Shown piece after piece: positions 33,169 through 44,271 of a stretch of DNA of 64,000 bases (its first letter is position 1; each line of letters begins with the position of its first letter). Below the pieces are notes generated by a model that was not told where the DNA came from, did no database searches, and was given only the letters and a program-made list of their open reading frames with translations. The position numbers and the translations under genes are program-made. The stretch comes from Rachicladosporium sp. CCFEE 5018 (taxonomy: Eukaryota > Ascomycota > Dothideomycetes > Cladosporiales > Cladosporiaceae), in the NCBI GenBank assembly GCA_002077045.2, contig KZ111167.1:189304-253303 (forward strand). Reading direction: 5' to 3'.

Positions 33169-33885
33169 TCCCACTCTGAAGTCTGCCATCGACCTCGAGT
33201 GCCTATTATCCCGACCCTAGTGCGCCCTCGCAGGCCGCCTGGGTCATGTCTCTGTTTCTCCTTTGTCACGTTGCACAAGCGATGCAGACCATCTGATCGT
33301 AGCGACACATTCATTGATTTTGCCTTACGCGGCATTGACTTTTATAGCGCAGGAGTTCGTTGATTACAGGGGATCACGCATGGCGAACGGTCATAACGGC
33401 ATCACGACACGGCGCATAATGAATGCACATGATTCCCTCGATTACATGTATTCGTAGATAGGTCAGATCTGTACAGACATTGTAGAGATCCTCGGGCATA
33501 AAGTCTAGAGTTGTTGAAGATGGCTCACCTGAATGCTCTGTTCGAACGCAATGCGATGTCGAGCCACATCACCGAGAAGTTCCGCAGATGGCCTGGCAGA
33601 GGCAGATATCCTCTGAAAGCACGACATCCTTGTGCATTGAATTCAGTAGCTGGATGAGAGCATGTGTACCGCCAATGTAATTCCGTAGCTGCATGAAGCA
33701 GCTCCTGATGATGATCGTGCTGATGTTCCACCTCGGTGCAGGCATGCTGTATTTCGTGGCTGATCCATGGCTCAGACTATCGCTACTGTTGCTGGAGGGA
33801 CGCAGGATAGCAGCTGATATACATCGTCTCGATCCTGATTTGTTTGTTCCGCTTCTTCGTAGTTGTGCATGTGCCGGGCGCAATT
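33169..33885. other. Intergenic stretch
   Basis: Convergent 3' ends of the zinc-finger-like gene and the second HET gene lie on either side. Nothing else recognised. Confidence 0.35.
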
Positions 33886-35745
33886 TCAGACGACGCTGAA
33901 TTGCTTCAATGGTGAACCCTTCTCGACATACTCATCCGCCTTCTTCCCGTCCATCACTGTATGGACATAGCAGGCCCCGACGAGCTTGTACCTCTCCTCC
34001 ACCTCACCCTGACACCTTTTCAACGCAAACGGCCACTTCCCTCCCGCCAGCATCGCAACCATATCCCCCACCTCCAACGATCCAGGCCCCAGCCCCATGA
34101 ACCCACCCCGCGTAATGAAGAAGCGACGGCGAACACACGCCAGCTTGAGCGAGATGTAGTATGCTCTATCATACCGCGTCCACTCCCTCGTCACCAACGA
34201 CACACCACTAGGCCGCTTCACACTACTGAGCAGATCCACGAGATCCTCGCCATCGGAAGCGCCGTCTTTGCGGGCCGTAGACTGCCATGCTGCAACGAGC
34301 GTGGTGCCCAGACTTTGCATCGACGTGCCGCGTGCTTGCGCGAGCGGGAGAAAGAGGTCGATGACTTGAACCAGCCAGGTCGATAGTGCTTCATCGGACT
34401 TCTCGAGCAGAGGTGGGGTGACGACGTGGACCGTATCTGGGGAGACGCCTTGTACGGACAACACGCGGCCTCCTTCGCCGGAGAAGTGCGGGGTGGTGGC
34501 TTTGAGTGCTTCGCTACTGCCGCAGGCTGTGAACTCGTGGCCGAGTGAGCCTTCCGTTCCCGCAGCATCAGCGAGCTGGGTGTTGTCTGGGGAGTTGCGG
34601 GCTCGAACATGCCAGACCCAAGAGGGCTGATCTTTGGTGCCAGCAGAGAACATCCACGGCATGTTCCACATATCTAGATTCTGGCTCTCGATCATTGAGA
34701 ATTGACATGCTCTGAGGAACACTTCCGACACTTCCTGAGTGTAGTCGGGCTTCAGAGCTGGCGGAAGAGCTGATGTACCGGTAGCGTTCCGATACAGCCC
34801 AAGCAGAGCATAGAGGTAGTCTCTCTCATCCGTGACCTCGTAGAAATTACTCAAGCTTACAAGACTCTGAAAGTCGTGTTTGTGGTGATGGAACTGGCGG
34901 AATAGTCGGCTGGAACTCGCAAGCGTCACTGCACTCTCTGTCTAGATGAGCTTGCGGCTATTGTCTGCAGCTAGTCGCATAGGGTCCAGGAGGATGATCT
35001 GGACAAAGTCAAAGACATTACCGACTTCGAGGACTTTATCACCGCTTGAGATGATGCTGCGCATGGAAAGTGTGACTTCTTGTAGGACCCCACAGTCGTC
35101 TGTAATAAGAGTAGTCAGCGCAGATCAATGCCAGCTAAACGCAAGACGCACACCTCACCGGAACCAAGCAGCGCTCAAGAAGTGCCACAGCGCCAGTATG
35201 GCATCATCTGCAAGACCGAGCATCAATGGAGGAGCCTCTCCGAACCCTATCGGAGAGAGAGGATTCCCTATCTTGCTCATCTCGTCAAGCTCGTGCTTCA
35301 TCATGAGACGTACAGACGCAATGCTCGCAATGATAAGGTCAAAGTCGCATCCAGGCACATCGACGTGAGCCAGAAGACAGGTCCCGTTCTGATAGATGTC
35401 GGCCATCGTGCTGACCTGCCGCCCACGCTCCTCGAGGTCTGTCTGATTAATGCAAATACTGTCGATCCACAGCATGCGAGTCTGGTTTGGCAATCGCATG
35501 CATCGTAGAGCAGCGGCCGCAGTCTCCGGGACCAATGTTGAACACCCTTCGATGTAGAGGCTCGCTCGTCGCGTCGCGTCGCCCCATACGTAGCTGATGG
35601 TCTCGTACTCTTGTCTTGTTGAATCGTCTAGGTTGACATGCACTATAGAGGCGACCAATTCCTCAGTGTCAGTTCTAGATTCGAGAAGGAGAAGGCGAAT
35701 ATCTTTCCTCGTCGGGTCCAGTGGCCCATACACCAACTGTGACAT
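33886..35745 (-). pseudogene. HET-domain gene 2, disabled by frameshift and stop
   Basis: Exon 1 is 35745-35159, starting MSQLVYGPLD...IRLLLLES. It contains YETISYVWGDATRRASLYI and MLWIDSICINQTDLEERGRQVSTMADIYQNG, the standard HET blocks. An intron at 35158-35100 (GTGAGG, CTGAC, TTACAG) leads to AWFRRLW, where the family continues with WVLQEV. Here the run of four G (plus strand 35088-35091) carries one base too many, and VLQEV falls in another frame. The frame then used by the downstream 347-codon ORF contains a TAG at 34942-34944. The rest (FYEVTDERDYLYALLGL, PDYTQEVSEVFLRACQF, PSWVWHV) is a normal HET C-terminal region ending at 33886. A sequencing error in the G run is possible, but the TAG is separate evidence. 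Confidence 0.7.
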
Positions 35746-36211
35746 AATGTTGAGGAATATGAGAACGCGCCAGACAGTGTAAAAGTGCCATCGTGCCAAA
35801 CATGAACAGAACGAAGTAGGAGTTGTGCGAAATCCACTGCAGCGTAAGCGATTGCCACTTACTGTTTACACCCTTCATTCTGTAGGCGATGTTGGTGGCT
35901 CGGCGCAGATCCCACACAAACCCCTGTCTTGCTGCAGGTGGCAGCCCATATCACCTTTCTTGGACTGGCTCGCAGCGTCGGCATTACTGGCATCGTGTGA
36001 GACTCCGCTTCTGGTAACCAGATGGATGTAAGATGGTCAGAGCGAGAGTACTGCAAGTCTTCAGGAAATGGGGTCAGCCGAACTCAGAGCACCAGGTACG
36101 CAAGCCTTGGCACCGGCCATACAAACATGCTAATCGAGACAATCTATACACCTTACACCCCTACACCCCTCCACCTCTACCCACGCCCTCTTCTCAATCC
36201 CCTCAATCTCA

Positions 36212-38436
36212 TTACTCCCCAACAGGCATTCCCTCCACGCCATCCACAAGCGCCCTCCAGCAATCCGCCTGCAACTCCGCATACTTGACCCTCTCGGACG
36301 CCCACTCCTGATGCGCCCTCGAGATCCGCCAGATCATCTGCTGGAACGTTACGACTTCGTCACGCACGCACTGTTTGATGAAGATGCCGCGTGCGTGCTG
36401 GGAGACGATGGATTGTTTGTCCTGATATGAGTGTCAGTCAGGTGTACATGAAGGAAGGGGATAGGATAAGGGGAGAGGACGCACGGTGGTGATTGCGGTC
36501 TCGACCTTCTCGGCTTCACCCGGTTTCGCAGCGTCGCCTTTGGACTTGATGGTCTGTAATTTGGATTCGTTACTCGAGATGCGTTTCTCGAGCTGCGGGA
36601 TGTTGTCCCTGCTGAATCGATCTCGTCGTTCAAAGAGATCTCGCAAGCTGACAAGCCCGTCTCGAATGCTCTTCAGATCTTCCAAGTAGCCTTCGTCCCA
36701 GGCTCGGCTTTCATCGTCTAGCAGAGCTTGACTTGTGCCCAGGTACTTAGCGGTGGCTTTGATGCCTTCATTCAGTAAGGGTACATCATTGGTGTCAATT
36801 GCGAACATGTCTGTTGTGGTCTCGGTGATCGATGTGAGGTTCAGTGCAAAGCGGCCATACTCTGCAGAGATCGCTTCTTTCCGTTTGCAGAGTCGTTCGA
36901 GCAGTGTACAGAGGTTGATGTACAGATCTGCGCTTCTCCGAACACCAGATCGCACGGTCTCGAATGTGTCTTGTAGATTCTGCGGCAGGCTGTCTTCGAG
37001 GTTTGGTGGAAGTGATCGGCCGACGAACTCTTCTTGTACCGAGATCGTAGCCTGCTTTCGCCAGACGGCGAGTTCCTGTGTTGTATGTTAGTACAGTGCT
37101 AGCCATGCAGGGCAATTGGGGGGCATGCTTCTACCGTAGGAACTGTAAGGAACATCACAACCAACTGCTCCTCTCTCAGCACTGGGTGTCGGACTAGCGC
37201 ATTCGCGAACCGCGCAAGACCTCGTCGGCGCTTCTCGATGAAGAGGCCGTCCGCGGCAATGTGATTACCGTTGATCGCCACCCTCTTCGGTGGTAGAAGT
37301 GGCAGCTGTCGAAACGGGTATCGCTTGTGCAAGCAGTCGAGCAGCCACACAAAGTCTGAGTACCGTCTGATGACTTTCGAATTGCGTCTGATCGATGAGA
37401 CCTCATAGTTGCGATGTTGGAACAAGAACATGCCCTCCTTCTCCTCTAGCATAGCCACAGTCACGGTCTCCTCGGCGCCCTTCGAGGTGGCATGTCGAGG
37501 TGCGGCGGATCGTCTTGTCGGCGTTACCCCTTCGTCACCGAACCCTTCGCCATCGCCATCGCCATCTGCGCCACCGAAGCCAGCGGCGCTCGTTGCAGTG
37601 TAGCTGTTGGTCGCGCCCCATGACGATCCTGGGTCACCAGCGCTGCTCGGCACATCGCCGTAGACTCCATTCCCGTTTCCCTCACTCGGCGCGGCAGCAG
37701 TCGTAGTGAATGTACTCGTTGTCCGTTGTGGTTGCGCACCGCTCACACCGTTGGCGTGATTATGTCCCTTATGCACATCCGGACTTCCCCAAGGATCAGC
37801 GTCCCCGAATCCTCCACTGAAGCCCTTCGCGCCCGCAGTACTAGGCTCTAGGCTCTGCGCGCCAGGGCGACCTTGTTGTGGTGTAGCCGGCGGCTCCGGC
37901 GCAGCTTTCTTTAGCCCTGGAAGTGAAGGCGTAGGCAGCTTCGCCTTCCGCTCATCAACGGCATCAAGACTGAGCTCCTCGCCCTCTTGCGCGAGTCCAA
38001 TCAGCGCGAGGAGCACATTGAATTCTCCCCTGCCGATCCTTACGCTCTCTCCAGCGCCGCCAGACACAAGCTCCCATATCCTGTCCTGCTGCTGCTTCCC
38101 AATGCCACTCTTTCCCAGCAGGTCCCTCGCCTCCTCACCCTCAATCGCGCTTCGTCCAGCTGCCAGCGTATCCCATGTATCAACGTAGAGTTCTGGTATC
38201 CTGGCATCTGCAAGAAGTGACTTGACCATACCCGCGCCGCGCCCAGCCTTCTTCTTCGGTGTGAACCCAGCCCATGGCGACGAGTCCTCCGGTGAAGCTG
38301 GATCGCCGAACATAGACGAGGAGGTCTTTGCGCTGGGTGCCGCGGCACTGCCGTCGTCGAACAGCGTAGCCTTCGCGCCGCCTCCGCTACGAGTGGAGGG
38401 CGGAGCGGCGGCATCGTCGTCGCCAAACAGGGACAT
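36212..38436 (-). CDS. MVP1: Sorting nexin Mvp1 (PX-BAR, 2 introns)
   Basis: Exon 1 is 38436-37135, intron 37134-37076, exon 2 37075-36485, intron 36484-36422 and exon 3 36421-36212; all junctions keep phase 0, giving 700 aa. The N-terminus is MSLFGDDD followed by an EH-like helical region (YVDTWDTLAAGR, GKSGIGKQQQDRIWELV). A Gly/Ala/Ser linker leads to the PX domain with SSIRRNSKVIRRYSDFVWLLDCLHKRYP and the PLLPPKR phosphoinositide-binding loop. Exons 2 and 3 form the BAR-like coiled coil (CTLLERLCKRKEAISAEYGRFALNL to AHQEWASERVKYAELQADCW). Mvp1 works on endosomes in retrograde sorting and membrane scission. The similarity is full length. Confidence 0.93.
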
Positions 38437-38762
38437 TGTGGATTGCTTTCAGAGGAGTCAAATGATCAAGCTGGGAAAGACGAGCAGGCAAATGATCAAC
38501 TATGCGACGCTAATGTTCAATGGATTGTAGGTTGTAGCCTTCACACTCGAGATGAATGGAGCTCTCCAGGTTATGGCACAGCTGCGCAGCTCGGACCTCG
38601 TGGCAGCCACGCTCGGTAACGTCATAAGCCAAGTTGTCGAAATCGCATGGAGAAGCTTAGAGGCAATCTAATTGTACCCGCACAAGGTCACAGCCAAGAC
38701 AGTGGACGACGAGAAGGTACTGCTTAATCTAAGGCCGTGTCATAACATTCGTCCCACCCCCT

Positions 38763-40262
38763 CTAAACCCGTCCAAACAAATCCCTCTTACTCGTCCCGT
38801 TTCCCGTACTCGTTGGCGTAAAGTCAAGATTACCAACATTACACCAATCCGTACCCCCAGTCTTGATAGGTAGGCAGCTCAGATACTTGCACCATCTGCA
38901 CCCCGTCCTCCAGACGTAGAAGTTTTTCAATAGTAGAATGAAGCCCACCAGCGCGCCGATCAAGCAAAACGCCCGGACAGCCCACCAAGCCCACCATACG
39001 CCTCGTCGATCTTGGAAGAATTGCAGCGGCTGCTTGATGAAGCCTCGCAGCCCCTCGTCGGCATCTGCGGTGGCGTGGCAGGACGTGACGCCGGAGTATG
39101 AGGGGTTGTGGAGGGAGGTTCGGCGCGCGATTGTAGTGGGGGAGCGCAGGATGCAAATTCCTAGCACGAGACCCATGCAGAAGCCGCCGATGTGGCTGAA
39201 GTTGTCGAGGCCGGGGAGTAAGCCGAGGACGAATGCTATGCAAACGTCCAGGACGATGAAGAGGAGGTCTTTGATAGGAGACTTGCGTTCGGACCAAGTG
39301 TAGAGCAGATCCAGGAGTGTAATGGCCAGGATCCCGAAGAGCGAGCCAGAGCAGCCGCAAGATGCGATGCCGGTTGCTGCGAAGTTGCCTCCCAGTACGA
39401 ACCCGAAAATGCCAGCTGCGAAGTAGACGAGCGCAAATCGCACACTGCCAATGAGTTGCTCCACGTCTCTGCCCAGCGTCATCTGTAGTAGCAGGTTGAA
39501 ACCAATATGTATAATCCCTGCGTGCAAGAAGATAGGCACAATGAATCTCCACCACTGATTCGGCGCAGGACTGTCCACCACACTCCCTCCCACATGCGGA
39601 TTCGGCACCCCAGAGAACCCACACAAGTCGCTCAAGCTGCAACTCACGCTATCTCCCGTAGTCGCCGTGGCATTCGGACAAGGCCACATAATCTCCAGAC
39701 TCGCGTTCTGCACGTTCGGCATGTTGTGCATGCAGGGCACGTATCTCGCTCCCATGTTGATGAGCAGGTACGGTGAAGGGCCGATCATGGGGTTGAAAGA
39801 GGGATGGATCTCGATCGGAGTCTTCGTGAGTATACCGTTCTTGATTAGCTCCGCGATGAAGACTATGAGCTGGACGAACGTGAGAACGAAGCAGACATAT
39901 GTGACTTTCCCCTTGAACCAGCGGTCTCGTCTTCTGCTGCGTCCACTCTTCGCATCTCGGACGAAGGGATCGTCGTGCGGTGGAGGTTCGAGGATTGGCG
40001 CGACGCTGGCTGTGGAGTCGTGCTTCTTTTGTCGGCGGTCTAGGGGTATGGTGTTGCGCTCGTCGAAGGGGTTCGAGGGGTATTGGTGGACGCCGTCTGA
40101 GCTCTGCGAGGGATTGCGGGAGTAGCCGTATTGTCGATCGTCGAAGGGAGTGGTAGAGGGTAGTGGTCGTGAGGAAGAGTCCGTTCGCCATTCGTTAGGG
40201 TGTGCAGTATTGTCGTAGTCGTTCCGCGCGTAGGGGTCGTGATAGTAGTTGTTGGCGGCCAT
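38763..40262 (-). CDS. Rhomboid-family intramembrane serine protease
   Basis: A single-exon 499-aa protein. About 115 residues of low-complexity, Pro/Ser/Asp-rich cytosolic tail precede the first membrane helix (TYVCFVLTFVQLIVFIAEL). A lumenal loop with several Cys follows, then the rhomboid core: WWRFIVPIFLHAGIIHIGFNLL, the GxSG nucleophile in SCGCSGSLFG (S305) and the histidine in NFSHIGGF (H357). A final helix lies near the C-terminus (FCLIGALVGFILLL). Both catalytic residues are present, so it should be active. The long N-terminal tail and six- to seven-helix core match secretory-pathway rhomboids of fungi rather than the mitochondrial Pcp1 type. Confidence 0.92.
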   Translation of the reverse strand: MAANNYYHDPYARNDYDNTAHPNEWRTDSSSRPLPSTTPFDDRQYGYSRNPSQSSDGVHQYPSNPFDERNTIPLDRRQKKHDSTASVAPILEPPPHDDPFVRDAKSGRSRRRDRWFKGKVTYVCFVLTFVQLIVFIAELIKNGILTKTPIEIHPSFNPMIGPSPYLLINMGARYVPCMHNMPNVQNASLEIMWPCPNATATTGDSVSCSLSDLCGFSGVPNPHVGGSVVDSPAPNQWWRFIVPIFLHAGIIHIGFNLLLQMTLGRDVEQLIGSVRFALVYFAAGIFGFVLGGNFAATGIASCGCSGSLFGILAITLLDLLYTWSERKSPIKDLLFIVLDVCIAFVLGLLPGLDNFSHIGGFCMGLVLGICILRSPTTIARRTSLHNPSYSGVTSCHATADADEGLRGFIKQPLQFFQDRRGVWWAWWAVRAFCLIGALVGFILLLKNFYVWRTGCRWCKYLSCLPIKTGGTDWCNVGNLDFTPTSTGNGTSKRDLFGRV

Positions 40263-40387
40263 TGCGCCGGTCTCTGATGTGCGCGCAAAATGCTGTGCTG
40301 GTTCGGGTCCTTCTCTTTGTTCTGTTCATCCACTCAATGCGATCTCTCAGTCACTACGAAGCCGCGTGTTCCAGACGACTTGACAGT

Positions 40388-40435
40388 GCTTGCTCAGTGA
40401 CGGCCGCTGAAGCTTGCTCAGTGACGGCCGCTGAA
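40388..40435. repeat. 24-bp tandem duplication upstream of the rhomboid gene
   Basis: Two perfect, adjacent copies of a 24-base unit beginning gcttgctcagtgacggccgc. They lie in the 472-bp space between the divergent rhomboid and Rogdi-like start codons. A duplicated regulatory site or replication slippage would both explain it. Confidence 0.85.
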
Positions 40436-40733
40436 GAAGTTCGAGGAGAATGCCGAGTAGCCTGTGCTTTGTAGGCGAAGGCAAGGCGTTTGGAAGTATG
40501 TTTCTATATGTTGATCTTGTATTACTCAGGAGGTGGAGGTGTAATAGCAAGGCTGTCAATAATGTTGACAGCGGGAGAGCACGATGTGGCTGTGCAGCGG
40601 CTGCTCACGCAACTCAATGCACGATCCTTGCAGCGATCAAGTTGCCCTACATGTGGCTAGGTTATTGTGAGAGCGACCGCACCAAGATCCCGGCGACAGG
40701 ATCATCGACATCGGAACTGGCCCGCAAGTGACC

Positions 40734-41672
40734 ATGTCGACTCTCGCGTGGCCGCCCATCGCAAGTCATGACCTGACAAGAGAGCTCGAAGCGACCAATG
40801 CCCGAGAACTGGCCTGGTTGCTGGTCTCCCTTCAGGACACTCTCGCCTCTCTTAAATCGGGTCTGGAAGAGTGTGCAGCTTTACTGGCGCCTCAGGAGCC
40901 CGGCTCTACACTCGTACTGTCATCACTCCGGAGTGAGAGCCTCAAAGGCTACATCACCCGTGTAGGGACTCGGATCGTCAAAGGGGATATCCAGTTACGT
41001 TTGCCATCTCTACCTCCACCGAAAGGCCAGCCTGCATATCGTCTATCAGTCTCATCACTTCCTACAGCACCAACAATCGTCCTTGAGCAACTCAAGACTG
41101 CCCGTACGCTCATCAACGCCTGTCTAGACGTCGTAGACGCCACTCGCTGGACCGGCGATGCAGGGAATGCAGACTTCATCTCAAGCCAGATCCGGCTTCT
41201 TCACGAGAACATCCAGGAAGCCAAGGGAGCGCTGAAAGGCTGGTCCGATGGCCACAAGTCTTGGTCAGATGACTCACTCGAGCCCACTACGTTCGACCCA
41301 CCATTGCCAGCCAATCTGTCACTGCATCTGTCGATCTCAGAGGCCGCTATAGTCCTCCACGTGCGGACTGTAGGAGGTTCGGATGCTCACACTGGTACTA
41401 ACACGCCGCTCTCTGCACCTAGCGGACTCTCATTTCGGGAACGCTTCACGACTGCATTCACTGGTGGCAAACCTGTGTTTCACGATGAGGCACATCAGGC
41501 CTTCACTTTCCGTGGGCAGGAAGTTCGAGTGAGGGACAAGGTACGAGTGGAGAGTGCGGATCCCAGCTTAATGGCTGCAATGGCCAAGCTGGGTGCTCTG
41601 GAGCGGAATGTGGCGCTGTCAAGGCGCGCGCTGCACGTGGTCATGGGCAAGGAAGATGAAGACGAAACCTGA
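40734..41672 (+). CDS. RAV2: Rogdi/Rav2 family protein (RAVE complex subunit)
   Basis: A 312-aa single-exon protein matching the Rogdi leucine-zipper family, whose yeast member Rav2 is part of the RAVE complex that reassembles V-ATPase. Recognisable blocks in order are RELAWLLVSLQDTLASLKSGLEEC, ALLAPQEPGSTLVLSS, ESLKGYITRVGTRIVKGDI, LINACLDVVDATRWTGDAGN, LPANLSLHLSI, FTFRGQEVRVRDKVRVES and DPSLMAAMAKLGALER. The start is ATG 40734. It is divergent from the rhomboid gene. Confidence 0.85.
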   Translation: MSTLAWPPIASHDLTRELEATNARELAWLLVSLQDTLASLKSGLEECAALLAPQEPGSTLVLSSLRSESLKGYITRVGTRIVKGDIQLRLPSLPPPKGQPAYRLSVSSLPTAPTIVLEQLKTARTLINACLDVVDATRWTGDAGNADFISSQIRLLHENIQEAKGALKGWSDGHKSWSDDSLEPTTFDPPLPANLSLHLSISEAAIVLHVRTVGGSDAHTGTNTPLSAPSGLSFRERFTTAFTGGKPVFHDEAHQAFTFRGQEVRVRDKVRVESADPSLMAAMAKLGALERNVALSRRALHVVMGKEDEDET

Positions 41673-42083
41673 GAGAGTATGGCAGGGACTTGCTGCCACA
41701 TACCTCTGTCACAGTGTGATGGTCTGCTGCAAGCTCGTCAACCTGGCCAAATACAGCAGCGCTGGATGAGTCAAAGACCGTACTTTCCTCATCTCAGACC
41801 TCGACCTTGCAACGAACGCAGGCAATATGGCTATGTCTTTACTCATATCAAGACATGCATGCACACTCAGCATGTGGAGATCATGAGCGGTTCTGATGCC
41901 TGATGCCGATCTCCGACCGCCCAACCTAACAACCATGGGCCGCGAAGGTCACATATATCGCCGCGTTGGCCTAGTCTGCCGGCTGGCTGAGCACTTTGTC
42001 ACCCTACTCACGCCTCAACATCTGCCGGGAGGACTCCAGATACTCTTCTCCTGGCACTTCGGTTACCGGACTATCCATTGCCA

Positions 42084-42826
42084 ATGATACCTCGCATACT
42101 ACGCAGCGGCCGACGGTACGGCTCCGATGAGGAATCGAGCACTCAGCCGTCGGATGATGAACTATCCAGCTCTCAAGATCGTGAAGACGCCGGGGGCCCC
42201 GGTGCGGAGCTCCATGGCGACGTCAGCGAGAAGGATGATGAGTACTTGATAGTCTGGGAGTGCTTCACGATCGCGAGCTCCGCGGCTACAAGCGAATTAA
42301 TTGGTCGCCAGCCACCGTGACCGCTCTCCTCCGGCACGCCGCAACTTATCGATATAGCGCAGAATGCATGCTGAAGGTCAATACCTTCCTCCATCTGGCT
42401 GGGAAGGTTGGCGTCCCCACTGAGTACGGCAAGGAGTGCTGTGAAGGCGCCCTCCGCAGACTTGCAACACTTATCACCAATCGCATCAACGATAAAGCTT
42501 TCGATCCCGCAGTGCTCACTTGCAAAGGCAGTCTCGAAAATCGCACTTTTAATTGGGCCATGTTCACCACAGCAGTCATTGCTGACAATGCGAACTTTAC
42601 CTATACGCAAGTTTTTGACTCGGTCTGGTTAGTCAGTTACTTCCTCGCTACTGGGGAGACCCGCCATCCTCCCTTGCTAGGCTCGAGACTTTCGGAGGAA
42701 ATCTCAGTGAGGGAAGCCATGAGTGTGTTGGTGAAAGGGAAGTACTTCAAGCAATGCAAGCCTTTGGATTTCCAGCCGACCTCACCTCCCGAAATCAAAG
42801 CCTTCACGCCCCCCAAGACACTTTAA
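42084..42826 (+). pseudogene. Hypothetical protein gene with a reading-frame break (or unrecognised intron)
   Basis: The first frame from ATG 42084 (MIPRILRSGRRYGSDEESS) is acidic and Ser-rich. The second frame, from about 42242 to 42826, carries a protein-like stretch: HDRELRGYKRINWSPATVTALLRHA, VNTFLHLAGKVGVPTEYGKECCEGALRRLATLI. The frames join if one base is missing near 42242. Alternatively a GTGAAG donor at about 42180 with an AG acceptor near 42241-42249 could join them, but I see no clear branch site. I do not recognise the family. The coding-like part has normal composition, so at minimum this is or was a gene. Confidence 0.45.
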
Positions 42827-42880
42827 ACGGCTACTGATTCCGCAACACCTTCACATTTGATCACGCCGCCATCGACCATC

Positions 42881-43357
42881 ATGTCGTCCCACATTGCGAC
42901 TCCCGCTACGCCGTCTCCGGCGCCGAAGGTCGTCAAGTCCACTGCTGCGAGGAACGTCCTAGTGACGCCCCTATCCAGTACAACGGGAGACACTGATGCC
43001 GAAATTGAAGCACCGGGCGATGGTCTTCTGCGCTGCTGCAAGATGACCAAGGATCTGCTCACTCAAGGCAACGATGCTCTTGACCGTTCCAATGACCCTG
43101 CGAGCGACGTCTCAGCCGGCCTTGTGGATAATCTGCCGCATCACACCATCAAGGCGAACAAACGTATCGGGAAGTGGCTTTGCAGCAACACTGGTCAAAG
43201 TAATCCTAATGCTGAGTCGGCGGACTCTGGCAGCACGTTCCCGGGTGTTGACGTACCGACGCCATCGCATTCTGATGTCAGCACAGTTCCGGATATTGAC
43301 GTGCCTACCCCATCGCATTCAGATGCCGACTCCTGGGACGGCGATGCAGTGGAGTAG
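42881..43357 (+). CDS. Hypothetical protein with C-terminal 16-residue tandem repeat
   Basis: A 158-aa ORF from ATG 42881, starting 54 bp after the previous stop. The N-terminal part is Ser/Thr/Pro rich, and the middle has GLLRCCKMTKDLLTQGNDAL. The C-terminus carries two 16-residue repeats sharing DVPTPSHSD (DNA units 43238-43285 and 43286-43333). No signal peptide or membrane segment. I recognise no family, and its pairing with the preceding broken gene may mean both belong to a lineage-specific locus. Confidence 0.45.
   Translation: MSSHIATPATPSPAPKVVKSTAARNVLVTPLSSTTGDTDAEIEAPGDGLLRCCKMTKDLLTQGNDALDRSNDPASDVSAGLVDNLPHHTIKANKRIGKWLCSNTGQSNPNAESADSGSTFPGVDVPTPSHSDVSTVPDIDVPTPSHSDADSWDGDAVE
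43238..43333. repeat. 48-bp in-frame tandem repeat (2 units)
   Basis: Two imperfect 48-base units within the hypothetical gene, both containing ccatcgcattc and encoding DVPTPSHSD. Differences fall partly at third codon positions. Confidence 0.75.
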
Positions 43358-43884
43358 ATTAGGTACGTCACTAGCTTCGCGGTGGGGATCTTGCGCTTGT
43401 GGTGACTGCGAGACAGACGCTGTTTGAATGCATCGGACGTCGTTGACGGTCTGAGAAGATTGAAGGTTCCCTTTCTTTGCGTTCTCTGATCTTTTCGGCC
43501 TCTGAAGGGGCAGTACTGCGTAGCAGCGTTCGTGCGATGGGTGAACCAGCATGGCCTTTTCGACTTCACTGCGCAAAAGCTGCGCCTAATCATCAGGTGT
43601 GTAGCTCCCAGATTCGGGAAGGAAATATTGACTGTTTTGATGTAAAGCGTATGTCCGTCACCAGCTACTTGCTACATGCATAGCGAGCACATCCAGAGCT
43701 GGTACGTAGATTTCACAGAAGTGAAATTTCAGCACTTCACTTCACTTGACCGAGCGGGCCGTGACTTGTCACTCGAGAGCTCGATGACATGTAGCCGCCA
43801 ACCACATACACGCCATGCTTGACTCCTCCATCCCAGCGTGTCTACTACAACCCGCTACGTTACGTCGCCGCTTGACCGACCAGC

Positions 43885-44271
43885 ATGCCACTCGTCAATA
43901 ATATAACGCGAGAATCGGCTCTCGCAGCGAACCACGAAGAGTTTGACCATCGTCTCTCACGGTGCAACGGCGTCATCCAGCAGCTTCTCGCAGAAGCCGA
44001 GGCGGCACTCAAGTCTGTGCCAAACGATCCAGAGCAGACCCGTGAGCTAGCGGTGCAGCAGCTGCGCCAGCAGCTCACCACGCTCTTGCCTGCCGGCCGT
44101 GGATGGCATGGCCACAGTCGCAAGGCTCAAGCAGTAGCCGCGTCCCGATCGGAGATGGCATGTCATGCCCGTTACGAAGACAGATCTTTGACATTGACCC
44201 CTCCGGAGCACGATGCCAGCGCACATGCGCGGAAATCCGCTGCCCCGAGACTAGAAATCCGCGGTATGTAG
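43885..44271 (+). CDS. Hypothetical protein, 128 aa (weak)
   Basis: An ORF from ATG 43885. The first 70 residues look protein-like and helical (ALAANHEEFDHRLSRCNGVIQQLLAEAEAALKSV, then QTRELAVQQLRQQLTTLL). The rest is basic and uninformative and may reflect read-through of an unspliced intron. No family recognised. Confidence 0.35.
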   Translation: MPLVNNITRESALAANHEEFDHRLSRCNGVIQQLLAEAEAALKSVPNDPEQTRELAVQQLRQQLTTLLPAGRGWHGHSRKAQAVAASRSEMACHARYEDRSLTLTPPEHDASAHARKSAAPRLEIRGM

